Part shown: piece by piece, positions 26,208 to 35,454 of the stretch
Layout: the number at the start of each line of letters is the position of its first letter
How positions within the stretch are numbered: position 1 is the stretch's first letter
Source: Burkholderiales bacterium
GTDB taxonomy: Bacteria; Pseudomonadota; Gammaproteobacteria; Burkholderiales; Burkholderiaceae_C
Assembly: GCA_016195825.1 (NCBI GenBank)
Contig: JACPYV010000018.1
Location: forward strand, 18,650 to 82,649
Reading direction: 5' to 3'
DNA length: 64,000 nucleotides
Position numbers and translations under genes: made by a program
Notes under the pieces: model-generated
Database searches by the model: none
Told to the model about the DNA's origin: nothing
Seen by the model: the letters and a program-made list of their open reading frames with translations, nothing else

Positions 26208-26783
26208 ATGAGATCGACAGGCATCTTGCGGTCCTGGAATGACGACCGTGGCTTTGGCTTCATCGCGCCGGCGCAGGGCGGCGCGGAGTTGTTCGTTCAC
26301 ATCAGCGCCATGCCGCGCGATGGCTCGCGACCCACCGTGGGGGAGACCTTGAGCTTCGAGCTGGGGCGAGGCAAGAACGGCAAGGTTCAGGCCGTGAACG
26401 TCATCCGCACTGCGATCGGCAATGACTTGAAGCCGGTTCGGGGGCGGCGCTCAACCCGCACCGAGTCACGACGGGTTGGATGGCGGGGCCAAGGCTTGTG
26501 GCTCTGCTTGGTCATTGCGATCGCGGCGTGGGGCTTCAAGAGCTATCGAGCACTCGCTCACCGGCAGCAGCTCGAAGACATGCCGGCCACGTTGGCGACG
26601 CCTGAGCCCGCCACGTCAGATGGCGCGGCGTATCACTGCGACGGGCGCACCCATTGCTCACATATGACCTCATGCGCCGAGGCCACCTGGTTCATCAATC
26701 ACTGCCCCGGCACGAAGATGGACGGCGATCATGATGGCGTGCCCTGCGAGCAGCAATGGTGCCAAGGGCTTGGCGCTCGTTAG
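26208..26783 (+). CDS. Cold-shock domain, membrane helix and Excalibur domain protein
   Basis: 191 residues. At 1-69 is a cold-shock domain with both nucleic-acid motifs (RGFGFIAP and LFVHIS). A basic stretch follows (RRSTRTESRRVGWRGQG), then one membrane helix (LWLCLVIAIAAWGF, about 95-110) and a linker. A Cys-rich C-terminus with DGDHDGVPCE is the Excalibur calcium-binding signature DxDxDGxxCE. So RNA or DNA would be bound on the cytoplasmic side and calcium outside (topology inferred). GGGAGGG four bases before the ATG at 26208 is one of the best ribosome sites here. It shows this is a separate gene and not the tail of the cytochrome frame. Related CSD-DUF1294 membrane proteins are known. 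Confidence 0.85.
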   Translation: MRSTGILRSWNDDRGFGFIAPAQGGAELFVHISAMPRDGSRPTVGETLSFELGRGKNGKVQAVNVIRTAIGNDLKPVRGRRSTRTESRRVGWRGQGLWLCLVIAIAAWGFKSYRALAHRQQLEDMPATLATPEPATSDGAAYHCDGRTHCSHMTSCAEATWFINHCPGTKMDGDHDGVPCEQQWCQGLGAR

Positions 26784-26795
26784 TGCGACGGGGTA

Positions 26796-27476
26796 TCAGC
26801 CGCGCACGAACCGCATCAGCCGCCCCCGGTACTCCGGCCTCCCCGCCTCCGCACTCAACGCCGACTCGCTGAACTCGAACCCCAGCCCCGCCATCCGCTT
26901 GACGAACGCTGCCCGGTTGCCGCGGTTGGGGTCGACGATGAGCAGCTCGCAGCGCGGCAGCGCGTGCTTCTCGATGAAGGCGGCCAGCGCGCCGCCGTCG
27001 TCGCGCTCGTAGAGCACGTCGCTGCCGATGATGAGGTCGAAGCGCCCCTGCACGCGCGGCGCGCCGGATTCAGCCATCACGGCGTCCTCGCTCCAGTCGC
27101 CATGGCAGTAGCGCATGGGCGCCAGCTCGTTCAGGCGCAGGTTCTCCAGCAGGAAGGCGCCGGCCAGCGGGTGAATGTCGCTCGCTGTCACCTCGGCGCC
27201 GCGGCGGTGGCAGACCAGGCTCGCCAGCGCCAGGCCGCAGCCGATCTCCAGGATGCGTTCGCCGTCCGGCAGCGGTCGCACGGCCATGGCGGCGGCCAGG
27301 TGCAGGCCCGAAGGCCAGACCTGGCCGAACAGCGGCCATTGGGCCGACGAGATGCCCAGTGCCTCGGCCGCGCCGGCGGCGTCGGCGAACTGCTGGTTGT
27401 CGAGCAGGGAGCGGATCTGCAGGTCCGCCGCGCCGTCGATGGCGAGGGTCTGGACCTTGATGTCGTAGCCGGGCAT
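26796..27476 (-). CDS. Class I SAM-dependent methyltransferase (lysine methyltransferase-like)
   Basis: 226 residues. Motif I ILEIGCGLALASLVCHRRG and the following acidic strand VTASDIHP bind S-adenosylmethionine. FDLIIGSDVLYERDDG matches the D-x-V/I-Y motif of the METTL21/methyltransferase-16 family, which methylates proteins. GQVWPSGLHLAAAM in front of motif I is also typical for that family. The start at 27476 is chosen because GGAGGG precedes it by five bases. A longer reading up to 27521 lacks such a site. Target protein unknown. It converges with the cold-shock/Excalibur gene, 12 bases apart. Confidence 0.85.
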   Translation of the reverse strand: MPGYDIKVQTLAIDGAADLQIRSLLDNQQFADAAGAAEALGISSAQWPLFGQVWPSGLHLAAAMAVRPLPDGERILEIGCGLALASLVCHRRGAEVTASDIHPLAGAFLLENLRLNELAPMRYCHGDWSEDAVMAESGAPRVQGRFDLIIGSDVLYERDDGGALAAFIEKHALPRCELLIVDPNRGNRAAFVKRMAGLGFEFSESALSAEAGRPEYRGRLMRFVRG

Positions 27477-27533
27477 GCGCGCCCTCCGGGGTGACCAACG
27501 TGGTGAATCGCAATGCGACACGGGGAGGTCAGC

Positions 27534-27552
27534 GCCGCTGGTTCACAGCGGC
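27534..27552 (-). other. Hairpin in the gap between lipoprotein and methyltransferase genes
   Basis: GCCGCTG and CAGCGGC form a 7-bp perfect stem with a five-base loop within the 148-base gap. It has no T run on either strand. It could end or pause transcription of the upstream lipoprotein gene. Otherwise the gap shows nothing I can name. Confidence 0.3.
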
Positions 27553-27624
27553 CGGTCGACAGGCCGGCGGGGCAAGACGGGAGCGGGCTGCAGCGCGCAG
27601 CCGTGGGCAGTGTAGGTGGCCGGC

Positions 27625-28038
27625 TCAGGCGTCGATGCACCGGCTAACGCTGGTACGGAGCTGATCCAGGTGTTTTTGCGCGCCCAGATCCACGTAGTAG
27701 GGCCCTCCGGCCTTGATCTGCAGTCGCAGGACCGCCTGCTGTGGGTCGTAGACGGCTCGCAGCCTCACGCCGGCCAGGTTTGACTCCGGGTAGTGGCCTG
27801 TCTCCAGCAGCCCGCGGGCCGGCTCCAGCTTCGTGACATTGGTTGCCCACCAGCTGTCCTTCCCGAGAGTGACGACGGAGGTGCGAACGCAATCGATCAC
27901 CCGCGCCGCATCGGGCTTCGATGCGAACGCGATGTCGTCCTCGGCGTACGGCATGCCCCCCAGCGCTTCGTAGACGGCGCAGGCGGAGAGGTTGATGCTC
28001 AGCAAGAGCGCCAGCGAGGTGGCGACAGATCTGCGCAT
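27625..28038 (-). CDS. Small lipoprotein of unknown function
   Basis: 137 residues. The N-terminus MRRSVATSLALLLSINLSAC ends in a lipobox (LSAC, lipidated Cys at 20), so the product is an envelope lipoprotein. The rest is soluble, with WWATNVTKLEPARGLLETG and two further Cys residues (C50 and the near-terminal one), which could form a disulfide. I do not recognise a family. It lies 64 bases after the GST gene on the same strand and may be co-transcribed with it. Confidence 0.75.
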   Translation of the reverse strand: MRRSVATSLALLLSINLSACAVYEALGGMPYAEDDIAFASKPDAARVIDCVRTSVVTLGKDSWWATNVTKLEPARGLLETGHYPESNLAGVRLRAVYDPQQAVLRLQIKAGGPYYVDLGAQKHLDQLRTSVSRCIDA

Positions 28039-28101
28039 TTGATGAAGGACTCCAAGAGTTGTCCGCAGCGGCTTGGATTGCGCCGCACAGCGGCAACGTC
28101 G

Positions 28102-28770
28102 TCAGCTCATCAGGCTGTAGGGGCCGCCACGCTCCAGCGCCTTCTTGTAGGCGGGCCGCGCGTGGATGCGGGCCAGGAACTCGCGCAGCTTGGGGTAAGC
28201 GGCCGTGTCGCCGCCGCGCGCGGCGGCCGCTTCGACGGGGAAGCTCATCTGCACGTCGGCCGCCGAGAACTCGGCACCGGCGAACCAGGGCCGTGCGGCC
28301 AGCACGCCCTCCAGGAACTTGAGCTGCGCATCGATGTTGGGCTGCACGAAGCTGCTCAGCACCTTGTCGGCGATGCCCTTGGCGATGGGCTTCACGAAGA
28401 AGGGCATGGGCGCGCGCTTGACCTTGTTGAACACCAGCTTCATGACCAGCGGCGGCATCGCCGAGCCCTCGGCGAAGTGCATGAAGTAGCGGTAGTCGAG
28501 CAGGTCCTGCTCGCCCGTGGGCTTGAGCCGCCCCTGGCCGTAGCGCTCCACCAGGTACTCCAGGATGGCGCCGCTCTCGGCCACCGTGAGCCCGCCATCG
28601 GTGATAACGGGGCTCTTGCCCAGCGGGTGGACGCGCTTCAGCTCCGGCGGCGCCAGCGAGGTCTTTGCGTCGCGCTGGTAGTGCTTGATCTCGTAGGGCA
28701 GGCCCAGCTCTTCGAGCAGCCACAGCACGCGCTGAGAGCGGGAGTTGTTCAGGTGGTGGACGGTGATCAT
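28102..28770 (-). CDS. Glutathione S-transferase
   Basis: 222 residues, normal for cytosolic GSTs. The thioredoxin-like N-domain has VHHLNNSRSQRVLWLLEEL, in which the Ser-Arg-Ser region is the usual glutathione-activating site. HPLGKSPVITDGGLTVAESGAI carries the cis-Pro and the ES pair that binds the gamma-glutamyl group. The helical C-domain ends with an N-capping-like segment FSAADVQMSFPVEA. The starting Met at 28770 is the first residue of the fold. It diverges from the next gene by 84 bases. Confidence 0.92.
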   Translation of the reverse strand: MITVHHLNNSRSQRVLWLLEELGLPYEIKHYQRDAKTSLAPPELKRVHPLGKSPVITDGGLTVAESGAILEYLVERYGQGRLKPTGEQDLLDYRYFMHFAEGSAMPPLVMKLVFNKVKRAPMPFFVKPIAKGIADKVLSSFVQPNIDAQLKFLEGVLAARPWFAGAEFSAADVQMSFPVEAAAARGGDTAAYPKLREFLARIHARPAYKKALERGGPYSLMS

Positions 28771-28854
28771 GCGGCGCAGTGTAGGCATGCACGGGGTTGC
28801 CGTGCGGGGGCCTGGCCCGCTACGCTGTCCCGCGCAAATCGCGGAGGTGTTCGC

Positions 28855-29433
28855 ATGGGAAGCTGGCCGGCACTTGAAATCGCCAAGCTCGTGGTTGGCG
28901 TGCTGACGCCGCTGTCCGTGGCCCTGCTGGGCTGGCTGTTCAGCCGCCAGCTCAAACGGCTGGACCTGACGAACTGGACCAACCAGAAGCTCATCGAGAA
29001 GCGGCTTGCCATCTACGACGAGATCGCGCCGAGGCTGAACAAGCTGCTGTGCTTCTTCACCTGGGTGGGCTACTGGAAGACGGTGTCGCCTGCCGACGCC
29101 GTCCAGGCCAAGCGCGACCTGGACCGCACGCTCAACATCTACCGCCATGTCTTCGAGCCCGAGGTCTACGAGGCCTACCAGGACTACATCGGCACGCTGT
29201 TCGAGACCTACACGTCGGCCGGGCACGACGCCCGGCTGCGGGCACTCATCTGGGGCGGCGACGGCGACCGCCGCCGCGACTGCGCCTACACCTGGGATGA
29301 GGCCTGGGTGAGCAGCTTTTCCGAGCCCGGCCGGGCTGTCGGCAAGCCCGAGGTGCGCGTCAAGTACAAGGCGCTGATGGCGGCGCTGACGCGCTCGCTG
29401 GGCGTCGCCACGCCAGACCCCGCCACCGGCTGA
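28855..29433 (+). CDS. Membrane-anchored protein of unknown function
   Basis: 192 residues. One N-terminal membrane helix (IAKLVVGVLTPLSVALLGWLF) precedes a helical cytoplasmic part with WTNQKLIEKRLAIYDEIAPR. A region rich in Tyr and Trp follows (YRHVFEPEVYEAYQDYIG, YTWDEAWVSSF). I do not recognise a family with certainty. The N-terminal pattern of a helix followed by EKRLxxYDxIxP is seen in small bacterial membrane proteins of unknown role. GGAGG seven bases before the ATG at 28855 fixes the start. It converges with the POT transporter gene, six bases apart. Confidence 0.75.
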   Translation: MGSWPALEIAKLVVGVLTPLSVALLGWLFSRQLKRLDLTNWTNQKLIEKRLAIYDEIAPRLNKLLCFFTWVGYWKTVSPADAVQAKRDLDRTLNIYRHVFEPEVYEAYQDYIGTLFETYTSAGHDARLRALIWGGDGDRRRDCAYTWDEAWVSSFSEPGRAVGKPEVRVKYKALMAALTRSLGVATPDPATG

Positions 29434-29439
29434 GCGCTG

Positions 29440-30954
<1,515 letters not shown>

Positions 30955-31026
30955 GGTGCGGGTTTGCCAGGCGCGGGCCCATGGTGCCGCTCTGGTGCAA
31001 TGCGGGCCGTTGCGAGGGGTGAACAC

Positions 31027-31671
31027 ATGGACATCGAGAACACGTCGGGCCTCGGGCCGGCCAGCCACGTGCCGCCGGAAATCCAGCGCTGGAACTGGGG
31101 CGCCTTCCTGATGAACTGGATCTGGGGCGTCGGCAACAACACGTTGGCGGCGCTGCTGGTCTTTGTGCCGCTGTTCGGCCTCATCTGGTGCTTTGTCTGC
31201 GGTGCCAGGGGCAGCGAATGGGCCTGGCGCAACAAGCGCTGGGAGAGCGTGGCGCACTTCAAGGCCACGCAGCGCCAGTGGGCCAAGTGGGGCGTCATCC
31301 TCTGGTTGACCTTCCCCTTGGCGTTCGGCGCCCTCTTCCTCGGCGTCTTCGTCATGCTGAAGGACTCCGAGGCCTACAAGCTGGCCCATGCGCGGCTGGA
31401 CGCCGACGAGCGCGTGGCCGCGATCGTCGGAAGGCCCTTGTCCACCGGCATCCCGACGGGCTCGATCCAGGCCTCCGGGGCCCGAGGCAGCGCTGAGCTG
31501 TCATTCAGCGTGGAAGGGCCCAGCGGCAAGGGCAAGGCCTACCTTCAGGCGAGCCAGGAACTGGGATTGTGGCGACTGGACCGGCTCGTCTTCCAGGACG
31601 AGGCCAGTGGTCGCCGCATCGAGCTGACATCCCCGGAGCCAGGCAGCGCAGCCGGGGCGGCCGCCATATGA
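31027..31671 (+). CDS. Coa1-like membrane protein
   Basis: 214 residues. An N-terminal cytoplasmic stretch leads into a DUF2628-like part (RWNWGAFLMNWIWGV, helix, GSEWAWRNKRWESVAHFKATQ). A second helix (WGVILWLTFPLAFGALFLGVFV) and a soluble domain follow, with VAAIVGRPLSTGIPTGSI and GSAELSFSVEGPSGKGKAYL. The last part matches the Coa1/Tim21-type fold found in cytochrome oxidase assembly factors and many bacterial membrane proteins of unclear role. GAGGGG about six bases before the ATG at 31027 supports the start. Its stop overlaps the reductase gene (ATGA), so the two are translated together. Confidence 0.8.
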   Translation: MDIENTSGLGPASHVPPEIQRWNWGAFLMNWIWGVGNNTLAALLVFVPLFGLIWCFVCGARGSEWAWRNKRWESVAHFKATQRQWAKWGVILWLTFPLAFGALFLGVFVMLKDSEAYKLAHARLDADERVAAIVGRPLSTGIPTGSIQASGARGSAELSFSVEGPSGKGKAYLQASQELGLWRLDRLVFQDEASGRRIELTSPEPGSAAGAAAI

Positions 31672-32696
31672 GCCCGCGCATCCTCGTCACCGGCGGCAGC
31701 GGCTACATCGCCGGCGTGCTGACCCGTCAACTGCTGGCTGCCGGCTGGCAGGTCAACACCACGGTGCGCGACCTCGCACGCGAGCCGGCGCTGCGCCGAT
31801 TGCTGGATGCGGAGGCAGGCGACGCGCGCGAGCAGCTGCGCTGCTTTGCCGCCGACCTGCGGGCCGACGCCGGTTGGGCCGAGGCAGCAACCGGCTGCAG
31901 CCATGTGGCCCACCTCGCGTCACCGCTGCCGGTGGGCGTGCCGCGCGACGCCAACGAGCTGATCGTGCCGGCGCGCGACGGCGCACTGCGCGCGCTGACT
32001 GCCGCGCGCGATGCCGGCGTGCAGCGCTTCGTGATGACGTCCTCGGTGGCGGCGATCGCCTACGGTCACGGCCCTGGCGAGCACCACTTCACCGAAGACG
32101 ACTGGACCAACCTGGCCACGCCCGGCATCCCACCCTACATTCAGTCCAAGACCGTGGCCGAGCGCGCGGCGCGCGACTGGGTGGCGCGCGAGGGTGGCGG
32201 GCTGGCCTTCTGCACCGTCAACCCGTCCGTCGTGCTGGGGCCGGTGGCCAGCGCCGATTACTCGGCCAGCGTCGTCATCGTGAAGAGCCTGCTGCAGGGA
32301 CGCATCCCGGCCCTGCCCCACATCGGCTTCGGCGTCGTCGACGTGCGCGACGTGGCTGACCTGCACTGGCGCGCGCTGACAGCGCCCGACATGGCCGACG
32401 AGCGCTTCATCGCCTGCAGCGGCTTCCTGTGGCTGCGCGAGATTGCCGCGGTGCTGCGCGCCGAACTGGGTGAGCAAGCGCGGCGTGTGCCGACGCTGCA
32501 GATGCCCGACTGGGCCGTGCGGCTGCTGGCCAAGGTCAGCCCCGCGGTGCGGGCTGCGGCAAGCGAGCTGGGGACGGCGCGGCACCAGGATGCCACGCAT
32601 GCGCGGGAGCGGCTGGGCTGGGTGCCGCGGCCGCCGAGGGAGGCCATCGTGGCGACGGCGCTGGATTTGATATCGCTGGGCGTGGTGCGGACTTAG
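31668..32696 (+). CDS. NAD(P)-dependent epimerase/reductase (dihydroflavonol reductase-like extended SDR)
   Basis: 342 residues. The Rossmann fingerprint ILVTGGSGYIAGVL is at residues 5-18. VMTSSVAAIAYG supplies the active-site Ser region and PYIQSKTVAE the YxxxK pair (Tyr and Lys). FCTVNPSVVLGPV is typical of the extended SDR/3-beta-HSD type such as dihydroflavonol-4-reductase and aldehyde reductases. Substrate not readable. It overlaps the Coa1-like gene by four bases. A perfect hairpin directly after the stop separates it from the convergent DUF4124 gene. Confidence 0.9.
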   Translation: MSPRILVTGGSGYIAGVLTRQLLAAGWQVNTTVRDLAREPALRRLLDAEAGDAREQLRCFAADLRADAGWAEAATGCSHVAHLASPLPVGVPRDANELIVPARDGALRALTAARDAGVQRFVMTSSVAAIAYGHGPGEHHFTEDDWTNLATPGIPPYIQSKTVAERAARDWVAREGGGLAFCTVNPSVVLGPVASADYSASVVIVKSLLQGRIPALPHIGFGVVDVRDVADLHWRALTAPDMADERFIACSGFLWLREIAAVLRAELGEQARRVPTLQMPDWAVRLLAKVSPAVRAAASELGTARHQDATHARERLGWVPRPPREAIVATALDLISLGVVRT

Positions 32697-32715
32697 GGCG
32701 GGTCACGACCCGCCC
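32696..32715. terminator. Hairpin between convergent genes
   Basis: GGGCGGGTC, two-base loop AC, GACCCGCCC: a 9-bp perfect stem starting at the last base of the reductase stop codon, 13 bases before the convergent DUF4124 stop. It can work for both strands. It lacks a T run. Confidence 0.55.
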
Positions 32716-32728
32716 TGCTTGCTGGCAC

Positions 32729-33196
32729 TCACTCGCAGCCTGCTTTTCGAAACGCCGTTCTCAGCTCCAACAAGCGCTGCTGAGCAGCCGACCGGTCGGC
32801 CGCCGTCCTGGCCGCTTCTTCTGCCGATTCGGCCGCCGGAATCTGCTGATCCCACACCAGGCATTGCCGTTGCGTTGCAGGACTCAGCCTTTGTCGGCGG
32901 CCAGCCCGATCAAGCTGGCGAGCGTCCATCCCTGTGACCGGCCGGATCCCTTCGGCAAGCGCCTCGCGCTGACGTTCGCGGCTCACGTCCTTCCCAACCG
33001 CCATGCGTCCACTCGACTGGTTGAGCCCGCGCGTCGGCTCCACGTCCACCTTGCGAGCGCCCAGGCAGGGCGCGTCGGCGTACTGGACCTTGCCGTCCAC
33101 TTCGCACTTGTAGACCGTGCGAGTGGGGGGTGGCAGCCCTTGCGCCAGTGTGCCCGTGAACGATAGAGCCAGGATCAGCGGGGACGCAGACCTCAC
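32729..33196 (-). CDS. DUF4124 domain periplasmic protein
   Basis: 155 residues. A signal peptide (LILALSFTGTLAQG) is followed by the DUF4124 core TVYKCEVDGKVQYADAPC. In this family such a beta-hairpin with two Cys lies just after export. The rest is charged and helical (RERQREALAEG, RQLDRAGRRQRLS). Function unknown. I place the start at GTG 33196, which overlaps the helicase stop as GTGA and directly begins the signal peptide. A longer reading from ATG 33214 would add six residues. Confidence 0.75.
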   Translation of the reverse strand: MRSASPLILALSFTGTLAQGLPPPTRTVYKCEVDGKVQYADAPCLGARKVDVEPTRGLNQSSGRMAVGKDVSRERQREALAEGIRPVTGMDARQLDRAGRRQRLSPATQRQCLVWDQQIPAAESAEEAARTAADRSAAQQRLLELRTAFRKAGCE

Positions 33197-35424
33197 CGCC
33201 CCCGCCTCTGCCACAGCGGCTTCTTCCCTTTCAGGTGCCGCTCGATGCCGTCATTGAGCCGCGAGCGCAGGTCGATGACCGCCTCGACATGCCCGAACAC
33301 CTCGGGGAAGCGTAGGTCCAGCCACAGCCACAGCGTGCACTGGCGCAGCGCCTGCTCCATGCGGTCCAGGCGGCTGTGCTCGTCGACGTCGTCCAGGAAC
33401 CAGGGCGTACCAGCCTTGCCGGTGCGGGCGTGGCTGGCGGCCCAGGCCTGGAATTGCTCGACGACCTGGGGCAGGCGGTCGTCCACCGGCGCCTGCGCGT
33501 AGCGGAAGCGCTCCTGCAGCGGCAGCGAGCCGGCATTGCGGTCCAGCATCTCGGCCAGGCCCAGCATCTGCTCCAGCTCGGCCACTTCGAAGTGGGCGTC
33601 GTCCAGGCGCAGCTGCTGCATGAACACGGTCAGCACCTGGTGCAGGCTGGTCACGCCCAGCCGCGCCGAGATCGTCTGCACGTGGCGCCAGTTGGGCGCC
33701 ACCGGACACTTGAAGTCGCGCGGTGCGCGTGGCTCCTTGGGGAGCAGCGAGCGCAGCGTCTTCATCGCGTCGGCCTCGGCCTCCTTGAGCACGCTGACGA
33801 AGCCCTCGTCGTGCATGCCGTAGCGGCCCGCGCGGCCGGCGATCTGGTGCACCTCGCTGACGCTAAGCTCGCGGTCGCCGACGCCGTCGAACTTGGTCAG
33901 CGTGGAGAACAGCACCCGGCGTATGGGCAGGTTTAGGCCCATGCCGATGGCGTCGGTGGCGACCAGCACCTGGCTGGCGCCCACCGCGAAGCGTTCGGCC
34001 TCGCGGCGGCGAACCTCGGGCGGCAGCGCGCCGTAGATGACGCTGACGGCGTGGCCGTTCTGCGCGATCTGGTCGCGCAGCATCAGCACATCGCGGCGGC
34101 TGAAGGCCACCACGGCGTCACCCGCGTGCAGGTGCGTCATGGGCACGGGTGCCGGCATCAGCTGCACCTGCTGCTTGCGCTCGAAGACGCGGGTCTCGGG
34201 CTTTTCGCCGCACAGCTGCAGCAGCCGCTCGATGGCGGGCGCGGCATAGGCCGACGCGATGATGATGAGCTCGCGCGCCGGTACGCCGACGATGGCCTGG
34301 GTCCAGGCCCAGCCGCGCGAGTCGTCGAAGATCATCTGCGCCTCATCGATGACGGCCACGTCGATGGTGTCGCGCGTGTTGACCATCTCGATGGTGCTGG
34401 ACACGACGCGCGCACCGTCCGCCGGCACGTTCTCCTCGCCGGTCAGCAGCGAACAGGGCACGCCGCGGCCCACCAGGCGATCGCGGCCCTCCAGCGCCAG
34501 CAGCCGCAGCGGCGCAAGGTAGGCCCCGTCCAGGGCCTGCGCCAGCCGCTCGAAGGCCGAATACGTCTTGCCGCTGTTGGGCGGGCCCAGGTAGAGCGTG
34601 ACCTTGCGACCCAGCTTGCGCGCGGCGTCGAAGCTGTCCGGGTAGCCCTGGAAGGCCAGCTCGCGGCCCAGGCTGGCCAGCGTGTCCTGCTCCTCAACCT
34701 GCTGCTCCCAGCGGTCCTGGGCGCGGGTCAGCGCGGCTTTCAGGTCCTCGAACGGCATGGGCACGCCGCACTCGGCCTGCAGCCGCGGCAGCAGCGACGC
34801 GAGCTGGCTGGCATGGCCCATCGCGGCGCTGCGGGCGATGAGGTGGTTGAGGTGCAGCGCCAGCTCGGCCTTGTACGAGTACTCGGGCGCCTGGCCCAGC
34901 GCCGCGCGCAGCGCGTGGGCGTCGCCGTCGCGGAAGAAGGCCCACACCGGGCCCTCCGGTACTGGCACGCGGTGTGAGAGGTCGATGCGCCAGCCCTCCT
35001 CGGCCAGCGTGATGGGGTGCATGCACAGCCGCGTGAACACCAGGCCCTCGCGGCGCAGGCCCAGGCTTTCGAGCTGGGACATGCGCTGCTGCAGCTGCGG
35101 GCGCAGCGTATTGGTCTGCGGCGTGGCCTGCAGCTGCGCGAGCGCCACGGGGATGTGGGCGGGCAGGATCCAGCGGCTGGGCCGGCCACCGCCGGCAGCC
35201 CGGGAGATCTGGATGCAGCCCATGCGGTCCAGCGCGTCGTCGCTGCCGTCGTCCAGGTCGGCCGGCACCAGCACCTGGGGCAGGGCATGGGCGGCCTGGC
35301 GGATGCGGGCCCAGTCTTCGGGCGCCAGGCCCGCGGGAAAGCGCGCAGCGTGGCGGGGCTGGGGGAGGGGAAAGGCCGGCGCAGGCGGCCGGGAATCAGG
35401 GGAATCGAGAGGCAAGGACTTCAC
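33193..35424 (-). CDS. Suv3-like ATP-dependent RNA helicase
   Basis: 743 residues. A long N-terminal part (1-270) without clear motifs precedes a superfamily 2 helicase core. Motifs are I YLGPPNSGKTYSAF (Walker A), II VAVIDEAQMIFDD (DEAQ), then VVAFSRRDVL, LVATDAIGMGLNL and VI HQIAGRAGRYG. The spacing and the IDE-A/I-QM motif II with GRAGRYG match Suv3, the mitochondrial and alphaproteobacterial-type RNA helicase. Its C-terminal region is present as well (VAPNWRHVQTISARLG onwards). A role in RNA unwinding and decay is inferred from the family. The start is a GTG at 35424 without a good Shine-Dalgarno. A 17-bp repeat also found at 37264 lies seven bases upstream. Confidence 0.88.
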   Translation of the reverse strand: MKSLPLDSPDSRPPAPAFPLPQPRHAARFPAGLAPEDWARIRQAAHALPQVLVPADLDDGSDDALDRMGCIQISRAAGGGRPSRWILPAHIPVALAQLQATPQTNTLRPQLQQRMSQLESLGLRREGLVFTRLCMHPITLAEEGWRIDLSHRVPVPEGPVWAFFRDGDAHALRAALGQAPEYSYKAELALHLNHLIARSAAMGHASQLASLLPRLQAECGVPMPFEDLKAALTRAQDRWEQQVEEQDTLASLGRELAFQGYPDSFDAARKLGRKVTLYLGPPNSGKTYSAFERLAQALDGAYLAPLRLLALEGRDRLVGRGVPCSLLTGEENVPADGARVVSSTIEMVNTRDTIDVAVIDEAQMIFDDSRGWAWTQAIVGVPARELIIIASAYAAPAIERLLQLCGEKPETRVFERKQQVQLMPAPVPMTHLHAGDAVVAFSRRDVLMLRDQIAQNGHAVSVIYGALPPEVRRREAERFAVGASQVLVATDAIGMGLNLPIRRVLFSTLTKFDGVGDRELSVSEVHQIAGRAGRYGMHDEGFVSVLKEAEADAMKTLRSLLPKEPRAPRDFKCPVAPNWRHVQTISARLGVTSLHQVLTVFMQQLRLDDAHFEVAELEQMLGLAEMLDRNAGSLPLQERFRYAQAPVDDRLPQVVEQFQAWAASHARTGKAGTPWFLDDVDEHSRLDRMEQALRQCTLWLWLDLRFPEVFGHVEAVIDLRSRLNDGIERHLKGKKPLWQRRGR

Positions 35425-35430
35425 GGCGGA

Positions 35431-35447
35431 AGTGGAACACAGGCGCG
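35431..35447. repeat. 17-bp repeat, copy 1 (upstream of the helicase)
   Basis: AGTGGAACACAGGCGCG, identical to 37264-37280. Both copies lie in short gaps directly in front of minus-strand genes. On the mRNA strand each is preceded by a CTTG about 10 bases upstream. Possible shared promoter or regulator site. Confidence 0.7.
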
Positions 35448-35454
35448 CCGTCGC

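Noticed and set aside
25176..26783. A fusion protein of cytochrome and cold-shock/Excalibur domains
   Set aside because: A better C-terminus appears after a one-base shift in a G run, and a strong ribosome site starts the second protein at 26208.
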